In this document: one piece after another, positions 1-6,506 of the stretch
How positions within the stretch are numbered: the first letter of the stretch is position 1
Layout of the letters: every line of letters starts with the position of its first letter
From: Betaproteobacteria bacterium
GTDB taxonomy: Bacteria; Pseudomonadota; Gammaproteobacteria; Burkholderiales; SG8-39
Length of the DNA stretch: 6,506 nt
Reading direction: 5' to 3'
NCBI GenBank assembly: GCA_012274205.1
Contig: JAAOZY010000133.1
Span: 1 to 6,506, forward strand
The notes under the pieces: model-generated
Databases searched by the model: none
Told to the model about the DNA's origin: nothing
Seen by the model: the letters and a program-made list of their open reading frames with translations, nothing else
Translations under genes and position numbers: made by a program

Positions 1-2931
1 CAGCACCTGGCCCAGATGGAAATCGCCGTGGTAGCGTGTCTTCAGGCAAGCGCCCGCGGGCAGGGCGCAGACGTCGATGCGCTCGGACAGCCGTTGGCGC
101 GCTCCGAGCAGCGCACGCGCATTTGCCTGTGCCGGGGCCGGCAACTGCGCCTGCTGCTGCGCCAGCAGCGCGAGCGTGGCGAGCGCATCCTCGTGCACGC
201 GCCGCTTCCAGGCGGCGAGGTCGCCCGCCTCCAGCGGCTCGGGCTCGAACGACGCATCGCCCGAGCGCAATGCCAGCGCCCGGTGCAGCTGCGCCGGGCG
301 CATGCCCAGGGTGTGCACCAGGGAAAGATAGGCGCCATGCACTTCCGCGGGCGGTTCGCCCGCCGCGGCGAGCAGGGTGTCGAAAGTGCGCTCGAGGTAG
401 GCTAGCGTATAAGACCAGCCGTCGCCCTGATTGACGACCTGGCCCTGCAGCAGCGCCAGGCTGGTCGGCGTGCCGTCGGCGGCTACGTATTCGATCGCGC
501 CCGCCACCGGCACGCAGTTGGCAAAGTGCGCAACCTCGGTGAGGAAGCGCCCGATCTCGAATTCCGGGTTTACGCCGGCGCTGATGCGCCGGTAGCCCTT
601 CAGGAACAGGCGCTCGCCCAGCATCACCACGGTATTGCTGCTCTGGAACTTCGGCCGCGCCAGCGGCAGTTTTCCCGCCGCGGCGCCGGCGAGGCCGGCG
701 TAGGCGGTGGTCGGGGTGAAGCGCAACTTGCCCTGCGCGCATTTGACTTCGCACCCGGCGCCGATCGCCTGTACCAGGGCGCGGCAGAAGGCCTCGTCGG
801 CGAAGGCGTCGGCGAGCACGCCGACCTGCGACTGCTGGCGCACCCGCGCCAGCGTCGCGGGCGCGAGCGCGCGCAGCTGTTCTTCGTCGCTGTCGCCGAA
901 GGCGAGTTTCATCGGCAGGAAATAGGCCTCCTCGCCCGCTGGCGTCTCCACCTGCAGCAGGGTGATCAGCCAGGCGGAGCGGTCCGGCTCCCACAGTACC
1001 CAGTCGTTCAGCGCCGCGCGCTTGATCGGCTGACCCTTGGCCGCGTACCAGCGCTGCGAGGCGATATAGCGCGGCAGCGTGTCGGTCTCGAACTGCGCGC
1101 GCAGTTTCTCCGCCATGCGCATGCGCCAGGGCACGACGCGATCGCGGAAGAAACTGGTCCAGCCGTCGAACAGCACCAGCACCGGGCGCTCTTCCGGCGC
1201 CGTGCGCTCCTCGTGCCAGCGCGGCACGCCGATATCGGCGGCGAGACGGAACCAGTAGAAGCCACATGCGGGCAGGGTGAGCAGGTAGAAGCGCTCGCCG
1301 ATCGGCGGAAATGCGGTGCGCCCCATCATCTCCACCGGCACGCGGCCGCGATAGCGCGCGAGGTCGAGCTCGACCGGCTGCGCCGAGCGGCCGAGGTTGG
1401 CCACGCACAGGACGGTCTCCTCGCCGTATTCGCGCAGGTAGGCGAGGATCTTGCGGTTGCCGGGATTGAGAAACGTCAGCCGTCCGCGCCCGAACGCCTG
1501 GCTGCTCTTGCGCACGGCGAGCATGCGCCGCATCCAGTTGAGCAGCGAGGACGGGTCGCGCGCCTGCGCCTCCACGTTGACCGCCTCGTAGCCGTACACG
1601 GCGTCCATGATCGGCGGCAGGTATAGCCGCTGCGGATCGGCGTGCGAGAACCCGGCATTGCGGTCCGGGCTCCACTGCATCGGCGTGCGCACGCCGTTGC
1701 GGTCGCCGAGGAAAATGTTGTCGCCCATGCCGATCTCGTCGCCGTAATAGATGATGGGCGAGCCCGGCATCGACAGCAGCAGGCTGTTCATGAGCTTGAT
1801 GCGCTCGCGGTCGTTTTCCATCAGCGGCGCGAGGCGGCGGCGGATGCCGAGGTTGATGCGTGCGCGCGGGTCGGCGGCGTACATGCGGTACATGTAGTCG
1901 CGCTCCTTGCTCGTCACCATTTCCAGCGTGAGTTCGTCGTGGTTGCGCAGGAAAATCGCCCACTGCGCGTTGTCCGGGATCTCCGGCGTCTGCTGCATGA
2001 TCTCGACCACCGGGTGGCGGTCCTCCTGCGCGATCGCCATGTAGATGCGCGGCATCAGCGGGAAATGGTAGGCCATGTGGCATTCGTCGCCGTCGCCGAA
2101 GTATTCGCGCACGTCCTCGGGCCACTGGTTCGCCTCTGCCAGCAGCAGCCGGTTCTTGTAGTTCGCGTCGACCTGGGCGCGGATCTGGCGGATGATGGCG
2201 TGCGTCTCCGGCAGGTTCTCGTTGCTGGTGCCCTCGCGCTCGACCAGATAGGGAATCGCATCCAGCCGGAATCCGTCCACGCCCATGTCGAACCAGAAGC
2301 GCATCACGCGTATCACCGCCTTCAGCACCTTCGGATTTTCGAAATTGAGGTCCGGCTGGTGGCTGAAGAAGCGGTGCCAGTAGAAGGACTTGGCGAGCGG
2401 GTCCCAGGTCCAGTTGGAGGTCTCGGTGTCGGTGAAAATGATGCGCGTCTTGTCGTACTTGGCGTCGCTGTCGCTCCAGACGTAGAAATCGCGCTTGGAC
2501 GAGCCGGGCGGCGCGCGCCGCGCGGCCTGGAACCAGGGGTGCTGGTCCGAGGTGTGATTCACCACCAGTTCGGTGATCACGCGCAGGCCGCGCCGGTGCG
2601 CCTCGCGCACCAGCGTGCGCACGTCGTTGCGCGTGCCGTACTGCGGATGCACGTTGTGGTAGTCGGCAACGTCGTAGCCGTCGTCCTTCATCGGCGAGGG
2701 ATAGAAGGGCAGCAGCCAGATGGTGTTCACGCCCAGGTCGCGCACGTAGTCGAGCTTTTCAATCAGCCCGGGGAAGTCTCCCAGGCCGTCGCCGTTGGAA
2801 TCGTAAAACGCCTTGATGTGCAGCTGATAGACGACCGCGTCCTTGTACCAGAGCGCGTCGTCCCCGGCGTTCTGATCGATCACGCCCTGCGCCTGCACCT
2901 TTTCCATGTGCGGCTTGATGGGTCTGTCCAT
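1..2931 (-). CDS. treS: Trehalose synthase (TreS)-maltokinase fusion, C-terminus cut off by the window edge
   Basis: This two-enzyme protein turns trehalose into maltose (TreS, GH13) and phosphorylates it with ATP to maltose-1-phosphate, the donor for GlgE. I translated the frame line by line: 977 codons from ATG 2931 to base 1 without a stop. The TreS part (about 25-560) opens with ALWYKDAVVYQLHIKAF, has a calcium-loop motif DSNGDGLGD (44-52), DGYDVADY (84-91) and VVNHTS (from 123), then GFRLDAI (nucleophile Asp224), LLLAEANQWPED (acid/base Glu266) and FLRNHDE (His331, Asp332). A linker with LVLFDGW leads to the maltokinase cap at LPRYIASQRWYAAKG (from 619). The kinase lobe shows SSNTVVMLGERLFLKGYRR (764-782; Lys778 likely contacts ATP) and HGDFHLGQVL (968-977; Asp970 the likely catalytic base). 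By the usual fusion length of about 1,100 residues, some 120 residues are missing, including the expected DFEGEP motif. ATG 2931 is preferred because GGAA lies 6 bases upstream; ATG 2907 is an alternative without such a site. Confidence 0.96.
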   Translation of the reverse strand, partial: MDRPIKPHMEKVQAQGVIDQNAGDDALWYKDAVVYQLHIKAFYDSNGDGLGDFPGLIEKLDYVRDLGVNTIWLLPFYPSPMKDDGYDVADYHNVHPQYGTRNDVRTLVREAHRRGLRVITELVVNHTSDQHPWFQAARRAPPGSSKRDFYVWSDSDAKYDKTRIIFTDTETSNWTWDPLAKSFYWHRFFSHQPDLNFENPKVLKAVIRVMRFWFDMGVDGFRLDAIPYLVEREGTSNENLPETHAIIRQIRAQVDANYKNRLLLAEANQWPEDVREYFGDGDECHMAYHFPLMPRIYMAIAQEDRHPVVEIMQQTPEIPDNAQWAIFLRNHDELTLEMVTSKERDYMYRMYAADPRARINLGIRRRLAPLMENDRERIKLMNSLLLSMPGSPIIYYGDEIGMGDNIFLGDRNGVRTPMQWSPDRNAGFSHADPQRLYLPPIMDAVYGYEAVNVEAQARDPSSLLNWMRRMLAVRKSSQAFGRGRLTFLNPGNRKILAYLREYGEETVLCVANLGRSAQPVELDLARYRGRVPVEMMGRTAFPPIGERFYLLTLPACGFYWFRLAADIGVPRWHEERTAPEERPVLVLFDGWTSFFRDRVVPWRMRMAEKLRAQFETDTLPRYIASQRWYAAKGQPIKRAALNDWVLWEPDRSAWLITLLQVETPAGEEAYFLPMKLAFGDSDEEQLRALAPATLARVRQQSQVGVLADAFADEAFCRALVQAIGAGCEVKCAQGKLRFTPTTAYAGLAGAAAGKLPLARPKFQSSNTVVMLGERLFLKGYRRISAGVNPEFEIGRFLTEVAHFANCVPVAGAIEYVAADGTPTSLALLQGQVVNQGDGWSYTLAYLERTFDTLLAAAGEPPAEVHGAYLSLVHTLGMRPAQLHRALALRSGDASFEPEPLEAGDLAAWKRRVHEDALATLALLAQQQAQLPAPAQANARALLGARQRLSERIDVCALPAGACLKTRYHGDFHLGQVL

Positions 2932-2937
2932 CGCGCG

Positions 2938-2941
2938 TTCC
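2938..2941 (-). promoter_or_regulatory. Shine-Dalgarno-like GGAA for treS-mak
   Basis: In the 17-base gap between the glgE TAA and the treS-mak ATG at 2931, the minus strand reads CACACCGGAACGCGCGATG. The GGAA ends 6 bases before the ATG, a normal spacing. It is the only purine-rich patch near any candidate start of this gene and supports the chosen start. The match to the anti-Shine-Dalgarno sequence is short, so this is a modest call. Confidence 0.5.
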
Positions 2942-2948
2942 GGTGTGA

Positions 2949-4952
2949 TTACAGGAAATAGTCGAAATTGCGTTCGGTGCGCATCTTGCGCCGCAGCGCA
3001 AACACGTGCGCGGGCGCGCGCTGCGGATCGAGCTGGACGAAGTTGCGCGGGCCGCTCCACAGGAAGCGCGCGCCCGAAAGCAGGTCGTGCATCTGGTAGG
3101 GCGTCTGCGCGTCGATGCCGAGCGCGGCCAGATCGAGTTCGACCCAGCCGGACTGGACATGGTGCGGGTCGAGATTGACCACCGTCACCACCAGGTTTTC
3201 CATTGCCGCGTCTGCTTTTGCGTAGCACATCAGGTTGTCGTTATCGACCGGGAAAAAACGCAGCGTGGCGTCCGATTGCAGCGCCGGATTCTCGCGCCGC
3301 GCGCGGTTCACGCGCGCGATCAGCTCGGACAGACTGTGCGGCGCGTCCAGGTTCCAGCTGCGAATCTGGTATTTCTCGCTGTCGAGGTAGTCCTCGGTTC
3401 CGTACTCGCGCGGCGTCGCCTCGGCCAGTTCGAACGCGGGTCCGTAGATGCCGTAACTCGCCGCCAGCGTCGCCGCGAGGACGATGCGCACGACGAAAGC
3501 CGGGCGGCCGCCGTACTGGAGGTACTCGGTGAGGATGTCCGGGGTGTTGGGCCATGCGTTGGGCCTGAAGTATTCGCGCCCGGGACCCTGCGTGAGCCCG
3601 GTGAAATATTCGGTCAGCTCGTGCTTGGTGTTGCGCCAGGCGAAATAGGTGTAGGACTGGGTGAAGCCCAGCTTGGCCAGCCGGTGCATGAGCTTCGGCC
3701 GGGTGAAGGCCTCGGCGAGGAAAATCGCGTCGGGGTACTCGCGCTTCAACTCGGTGATCGCCCATTCCCAGAACGGGAACGGCTTGGTGTGCGGGTTGTC
3801 CACGCGAAATATCCGCACCCCCTCGGCCGCCCAGAAGCCGATGACGCCGGCAAGCTCCTGCCACAGCCCGCGCCAGTCATCGGACTCGAATTCGAACGGA
3901 AAGATGTCCTGATATTTCTTCGGCGGGTTTTCGGCGTACTGTACCGTGCCGTCGGGCCGCCAGCGAAACCATTGCGGATGTGCCTTGACGTAGGGGTGAT
4001 CCGGTGCGCACTGGAACGCGATGTCCAGGGCAATCTCCATGCCCTGCGACTGCGCACTGGCGAGCAGCCGCCTGAAATCCGCCATCGTCCCGAGCTCCGG
4101 ATGCAGCGCCTTGTGACCGCCCTCGGCCGAGCCTATGGCCCAGGGGCTGCCCACGCCGCCGGAACCCGCGACCAGCGTATTGTTCGCGCCCTTGCGGTTG
4201 ATGCGCCCGATCGGGTGGATCGGCGGCAGGTAGAGCACGTCGAATCCCATCTTCGCGACATAGGGAAGGCGCGCCTCGCAATCGCGCAGTGTGCCGTGCC
4301 GCCCGGGCTCGCCCGAGGCCGAGCGCGGGAACATTTCGTACCAGCTGGAAAAGCGCGCGCGTTCGCGGTCCACGACCAGCGGGTGTTCGACCGGGCAGGT
4401 GCTGGCGTAGCGCCGGTCGGGATAGCGCGCGGCGAGCGCGCCGAGCTCTTGGTCCAGCCCGAGTTCCTTGAGCGCCGGCGTGTCGACCTCGGCGCGCAGC
4501 CGCCCCGCCCAGCCTTGCAGTCGCTGGCACTCGCGCGCCGGGGCGCGCCCGGCGGCGTCTTCGATCAGGCCGGCACCCGCGAGCGCCGCCACGCGCAGGT
4601 CCTCGCGTTCCACGCGCCGCGCAAAATCGTGGCGCCAGCTGAGGAAGTGGTCCACCCAGGCCGTGACCGTGTACTGGTAGCGCCCGACCGACTGCGCCGC
4701 AAAACTGCCGCGCCAGCGGTCGTTCACCAGCGGCGCCATCGGCGCTTCATGCCACTTCTGCTCGCCCTCGCGCCGCCACAGCAGCAGGCAGGCGAGCGTA
4801 TCGTGGCCGTCGGTGAAGCAGTCGGCCTCGACTGCGACGCTATCGCCGACGATGCGCTTGGCGGCGAAACGTCCGCCGTCCACGGACGGGGTAATGCGCT
4901 CTATTATCGCGCGCATGCGTCCGTCGTTCATGTCCGGTTTCAGCTCAGGCAT
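2949..4952 (-). CDS. glgE: alpha-1,4-glucan:maltose-1-phosphate maltosyltransferase GlgE
   Basis: GlgE (GH13 subfamily 3) moves maltosyl units from alpha-maltose-1-phosphate onto the non-reducing end of alpha-1,4-glucan, releasing phosphate, in the cytoplasm. The 667 residues match the usual length (about 660-700). An N-terminal beta domain (about 10-115) contains PSVDGGRFAAKR. A helical segment follows (about 116-200), then the catalytic barrel with FSSWYEMFPRS (201-211) and YLPPIHPIGR (241-250). Key residues are Asp385 in IFRVDNPHTK (nucleophile), Glu414 in FLAEAF (acid/base, 29 residues later as in Streptomyces GlgE1) and Asp472 in NTPDIL (third carboxylate by position). Asn342, Lys345 and Tyr347 in ENPPKKYQDI, with Asn386, correspond to residues I recall as binding the donor phosphate. 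This signature separates GlgE from ordinary amylases. ATG 4952 gives the longest form but has no Shine-Dalgarno sequence; ATGs at 4931 and 4916 are alternatives. It follows glgB by 3 bases and precedes treS-mak by 17, placing it between the donor-making and branching enzymes. Confidence 0.97.
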   Translation of the reverse strand: MPELKPDMNDGRMRAIIERITPSVDGGRFAAKRIVGDSVAVEADCFTDGHDTLACLLLWRREGEQKWHEAPMAPLVNDRWRGSFAAQSVGRYQYTVTAWVDHFLSWRHDFARRVEREDLRVAALAGAGLIEDAAGRAPARECQRLQGWAGRLRAEVDTPALKELGLDQELGALAARYPDRRYASTCPVEHPLVVDRERARFSSWYEMFPRSASGEPGRHGTLRDCEARLPYVAKMGFDVLYLPPIHPIGRINRKGANNTLVAGSGGVGSPWAIGSAEGGHKALHPELGTMADFRRLLASAQSQGMEIALDIAFQCAPDHPYVKAHPQWFRWRPDGTVQYAENPPKKYQDIFPFEFESDDWRGLWQELAGVIGFWAAEGVRIFRVDNPHTKPFPFWEWAITELKREYPDAIFLAEAFTRPKLMHRLAKLGFTQSYTYFAWRNTKHELTEYFTGLTQGPGREYFRPNAWPNTPDILTEYLQYGGRPAFVVRIVLAATLAASYGIYGPAFELAEATPREYGTEDYLDSEKYQIRSWNLDAPHSLSELIARVNRARRENPALQSDATLRFFPVDNDNLMCYAKADAAMENLVVTVVNLDPHHVQSGWVELDLAALGIDAQTPYQMHDLLSGARFLWSGPRNFVQLDPQRAPAHVFALRRKMRTERNFDYFL

Positions 4953-4958
4953 ATGTCA
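4950..4958 (-). other. glgB-glgE junction: stop, one codon, start, all in one frame
   Basis: The minus strand reads TGA CAT ATG: the glgB stop, one sense codon, then the longest-form glgE start. No Shine-Dalgarno-like sequence precedes this ATG; the bases just upstream encode the GlgB C-terminus (FKCA). The simplest reading is translational coupling, with ribosomes ending glgB and restarting on glgE. Both genes use the same reading frame, so failure to stop at the TGA would give a continuous GlgB-GlgE protein. The arrangement is read directly; its translational effect is inferred. Confidence 0.6.
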
Positions 4959-6506
4959 TGCGCATTTGAACATCAATACCGCGAGCGGCGGCAGGGTGAT
5001 GGCGAGCGAGTGAAACCGCCCATGCGCCGCGATCGGCGCCGCATCCACACCGCCCAGATTGCCCATGCCGCTGCCGCCATAAAGCGTGGCATCGCTATTC
5101 GCAAGCTCGCGCCAGTAGCCGCCGGTCGGTACCCCGACGATATAGTTGGAGCGCGGCACCGGGGTGAAATTGCATACCACCAGGACCGGCGCGCCGCCGT
5201 CGCGCGGCCAGCGCAGGAAACTCAGTATGCTCTGCTCGCTGTCGTTGCAGTCCACCCACTCGAAACCGGAAGGCTCGAAATCGACCTGATACAGCGCCGG
5301 TTCGGAGCGGTAGAGCCGGTTCAGGTCGGCCACCCAGCGGCGCACGCCTTCGTGCTCGGGGTACTGCAGGAGATGCCACTCCAGGCTGTCGTCGTGCGCC
5401 CATTCGCGCCGCTGGCCGAATTCGCCGCCCATGAACAGCAGTTTCTTGCCCGGATGCCCCCACAAATAACCAAACAGCAAGCGCAGATTGGCGAACTGGC
5501 GCCAGCTGTCGCCGGGCATCTTGTTGATCAGCGATCCCTTGCCGTACACCACTTCATCGTGCGACATCGGCAGCACAAAATTCTCGAAAAAGGCGTACAT
5601 GATCGAGAACGTGAGCTTGTTATGGTGATACTTGCGGTGGACCGGATCCTGGCGCAGGTATTCGAGCGTGTCGTGCATCCAGCCCATGTTCCACTTCATG
5701 CCGAAACCGAGGCCGCCCAGATACACCGGCCGCGACACCATCGGCCAGGAGGTGGATTCCTCGGCTATGGTTTGCACATCGGGATGATCGCGATACACCG
5801 CCTGGTTCAGCACGCGCAGGAATTCCACCGCCTCGATGTTCTCCCTGCCGCCATAGCGGTTCGGCACCCACTCGCCTTCCTTGCGCGCGTAGTCGAGGTA
5901 GAGCATGGAGGCGACGCCATCCACCCGCAGCCCGTCTATGTGATAGCGGTCGAGCCAGTAGAGAGCGCTCGAAACCAGGAAGCCGCGCACTTCGTTGCGG
6001 CCGTAGTTGAAAATCTGGCTGGTCCATTCCGGATGGAAGCCCTGCCTCGGATCGGCATGCTCGTACAGCGCAGTGCCGTCAAAGTACACCAGCCCGTGCT
6101 CGTCGCTGGGAAAATGCGAGGGCACCCAGTCCAGGATGACGCCGATGCCCTGCCGGTGCAGGGTATCGACCAGGTACATGAAATCGTCCGGGCTGCCGTA
6201 GCGTGCAGTCGGGGCGAAATAGCCGGTGGTCTGGTAGCCCCAGGAACCATAGAACGGATGCTCGGTGACGGGCATCAGCTCGACATGCGTAAACCCCATA
6301 TCGCGCACGTACTCCGCCAGCGGTTTGGCCATCTCGCGATAGCTGAGCGAGCGGTTTGCGTCCTCGGGCACGCGCCGCCACGAGCCCAGGTGCATTTCAT
6401 AAATTGACATCGGCGCGTCGAGCGCATTGGCGCTGCTGCGCGCCTGCATCCACGCCGCATCGCCCCATTGATGGTCGATGTTCCATGCGCGCGAGTCGGT
6501 GCTCGG
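4956..6506 (-). CDS. glgB: 1,4-alpha-glucan branching enzyme GlgB, N-terminus cut off by the window edge
   Basis: GlgB cuts an alpha-1,4-glucan chain and rejoins it through an alpha-1,6 bond, making the branches of glycogen in the cytoplasm. The frame is open from the right edge, giving 516 residues before TGA. By alignment from memory to E. coli GlgB (nucleophile Asp405), about 210 N-terminal residues (the N-terminal and CBM48 region) lie outside. Numbering the fragment from its first codon, the GH13 barrel begins near SIYEMHLGSW (residue 34). Conserved region I has DWVPSHF (Asp126, His131), region II GLRVDGVA (Arg194, nucleophile Asp196), region III AEES (acid/base Glu249) and region IV SHDE (His316, Asp317). 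The spacings of 53 and 68 residues between the triad members equal those of E. coli. The C-terminal beta domain includes CNFTPVPR and ends LPPLAVLMFKCA, as in the family. Nothing is broken. It is the first gene seen in the row, and glgE follows after 3 bases. The real start and any promoter are not visible. Confidence 0.97.
   Translation of the reverse strand, partial: PSTDSRAWNIDHQWGDAAWMQARSSANALDAPMSIYEMHLGSWRRVPEDANRSLSYREMAKPLAEYVRDMGFTHVELMPVTEHPFYGSWGYQTTGYFAPTARYGSPDDFMYLVDTLHRQGIGVILDWVPSHFPSDEHGLVYFDGTALYEHADPRQGFHPEWTSQIFNYGRNEVRGFLVSSALYWLDRYHIDGLRVDGVASMLYLDYARKEGEWVPNRYGGRENIEAVEFLRVLNQAVYRDHPDVQTIAEESTSWPMVSRPVYLGGLGFGMKWNMGWMHDTLEYLRQDPVHRKYHHNKLTFSIMYAFFENFVLPMSHDEVVYGKGSLINKMPGDSWRQFANLRLLFGYLWGHPGKKLLFMGGEFGQRREWAHDDSLEWHLLQYPEHEGVRRWVADLNRLYRSEPALYQVDFEPSGFEWVDCNDSEQSILSFLRWPRDGGAPVLVVCNFTPVPRSNYIVGVPTGGYWRELANSDATLYGGSGMGNLGGVDAAPIAAHGRFHSLAITLPPLAVLMFKCA

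Noticed and set aside
42..2261. Short minus-strand frames inside treS-mak (for example 42-338, 1008-1265, 1476-1658 and 2055-2261), suggesting a broken gene.
   Set aside because: Line-by-line translation of the main frame from 2931 to 1 shows no stop and continuous family motifs, so the gene is intact within the window and these are out-of-frame shadows.
2932..2948. A possible promoter or terminator in the 17-base gap between glgE and treS-mak.
   Set aside because: The gap is too short for either. It holds only a GGAA ribosome-site candidate, with no hairpin and no T-run.
526..2961. Plus-strand open frames of 366 codons (526-1626) and 439 codons (1642-2961) opposite treS-mak.
   Set aside because: They are in the same back-to-back codon register with treS-mak. 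The stop at 1624-1626 lies opposite a CTA leucine codon. The minus-strand frame is a clear TreS-maltokinase with catalytic motifs, while these translations show none.
3006..6407. A plus-strand open frame of 1,133 codons lying opposite both glgE and glgB.
   Set aside because: Its codons sit exactly opposite the codons of glgB and glgE. In this register a plus-strand stop needs a TTA, CTA or TCA codon on the minus strand, and these are rare in GC-rich genes. It spans both genes only because they share a frame, and it ends at 6407 opposite a TCA serine codon of GlgB. The translation is rich in His, Arg, Val and Ala and shows no recognisable domain.
1..6506. A hidden novel system, mobile element, CRISPR array or RNA gene.
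   Set aside because: Practically all bases belong to three recognisable carbohydrate genes. I saw no direct repeat array, terminal inverted repeat, tRNA-like or rRNA-like sequence, and base composition looks uniform by eye.

Overview
The window is a GC-rich, gene-dense stretch of a bacterial chromosome. All of its genes lie on the minus strand and read from right to left. It holds three tightly packed genes of the GlgE (maltose-1-phosphate) route to alpha-glucan: the C-terminal two thirds of glgB (branching enzyme, running off the right edge), a complete glgE (maltosyltransferase), and most of a treS-maltokinase fusion gene (running off the left edge).

Layout in transcription order: glgB occupies 6506 down to 4956, glgE 4952 down to 2949, and treS-mak 2931 down to 1. 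The gaps are 3 and 17 bases, so a single polycistronic transcript is likely. Any promoter lies to the right of the window and any terminator to the left. There is no non-coding stretch longer than about 20 bases, and I saw no RNA gene, mobile element, CRISPR array or long repeat.

How the genes work together (established pathway knowledge): the TreS half isomerises trehalose to maltose, and the maltokinase half phosphorylates maltose to alpha-maltose-1-phosphate. GlgE adds maltosyl units from maltose-1-phosphate to the non-reducing ends of alpha-1,4-glucan, and GlgB introduces alpha-1,6 branches. All four activities are encoded here, and every GH13 catalytic triad residue I could locate is present. 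The window therefore describes a trehalose-to-branched-glucan module that works without ADP-glucose and glgC/glgA.

The organism cannot be named. The GlgB matches the E. coli type almost block for block, and the TreS-kinase fusion is common in proteobacteria, so a GC-rich beta- or gammaproteobacterium is a reasonable but low-confidence inference. I found no previously undescribed system. The most notable local detail is that glgB and glgE share a reading frame and are separated by a single TGA and one sense codon.
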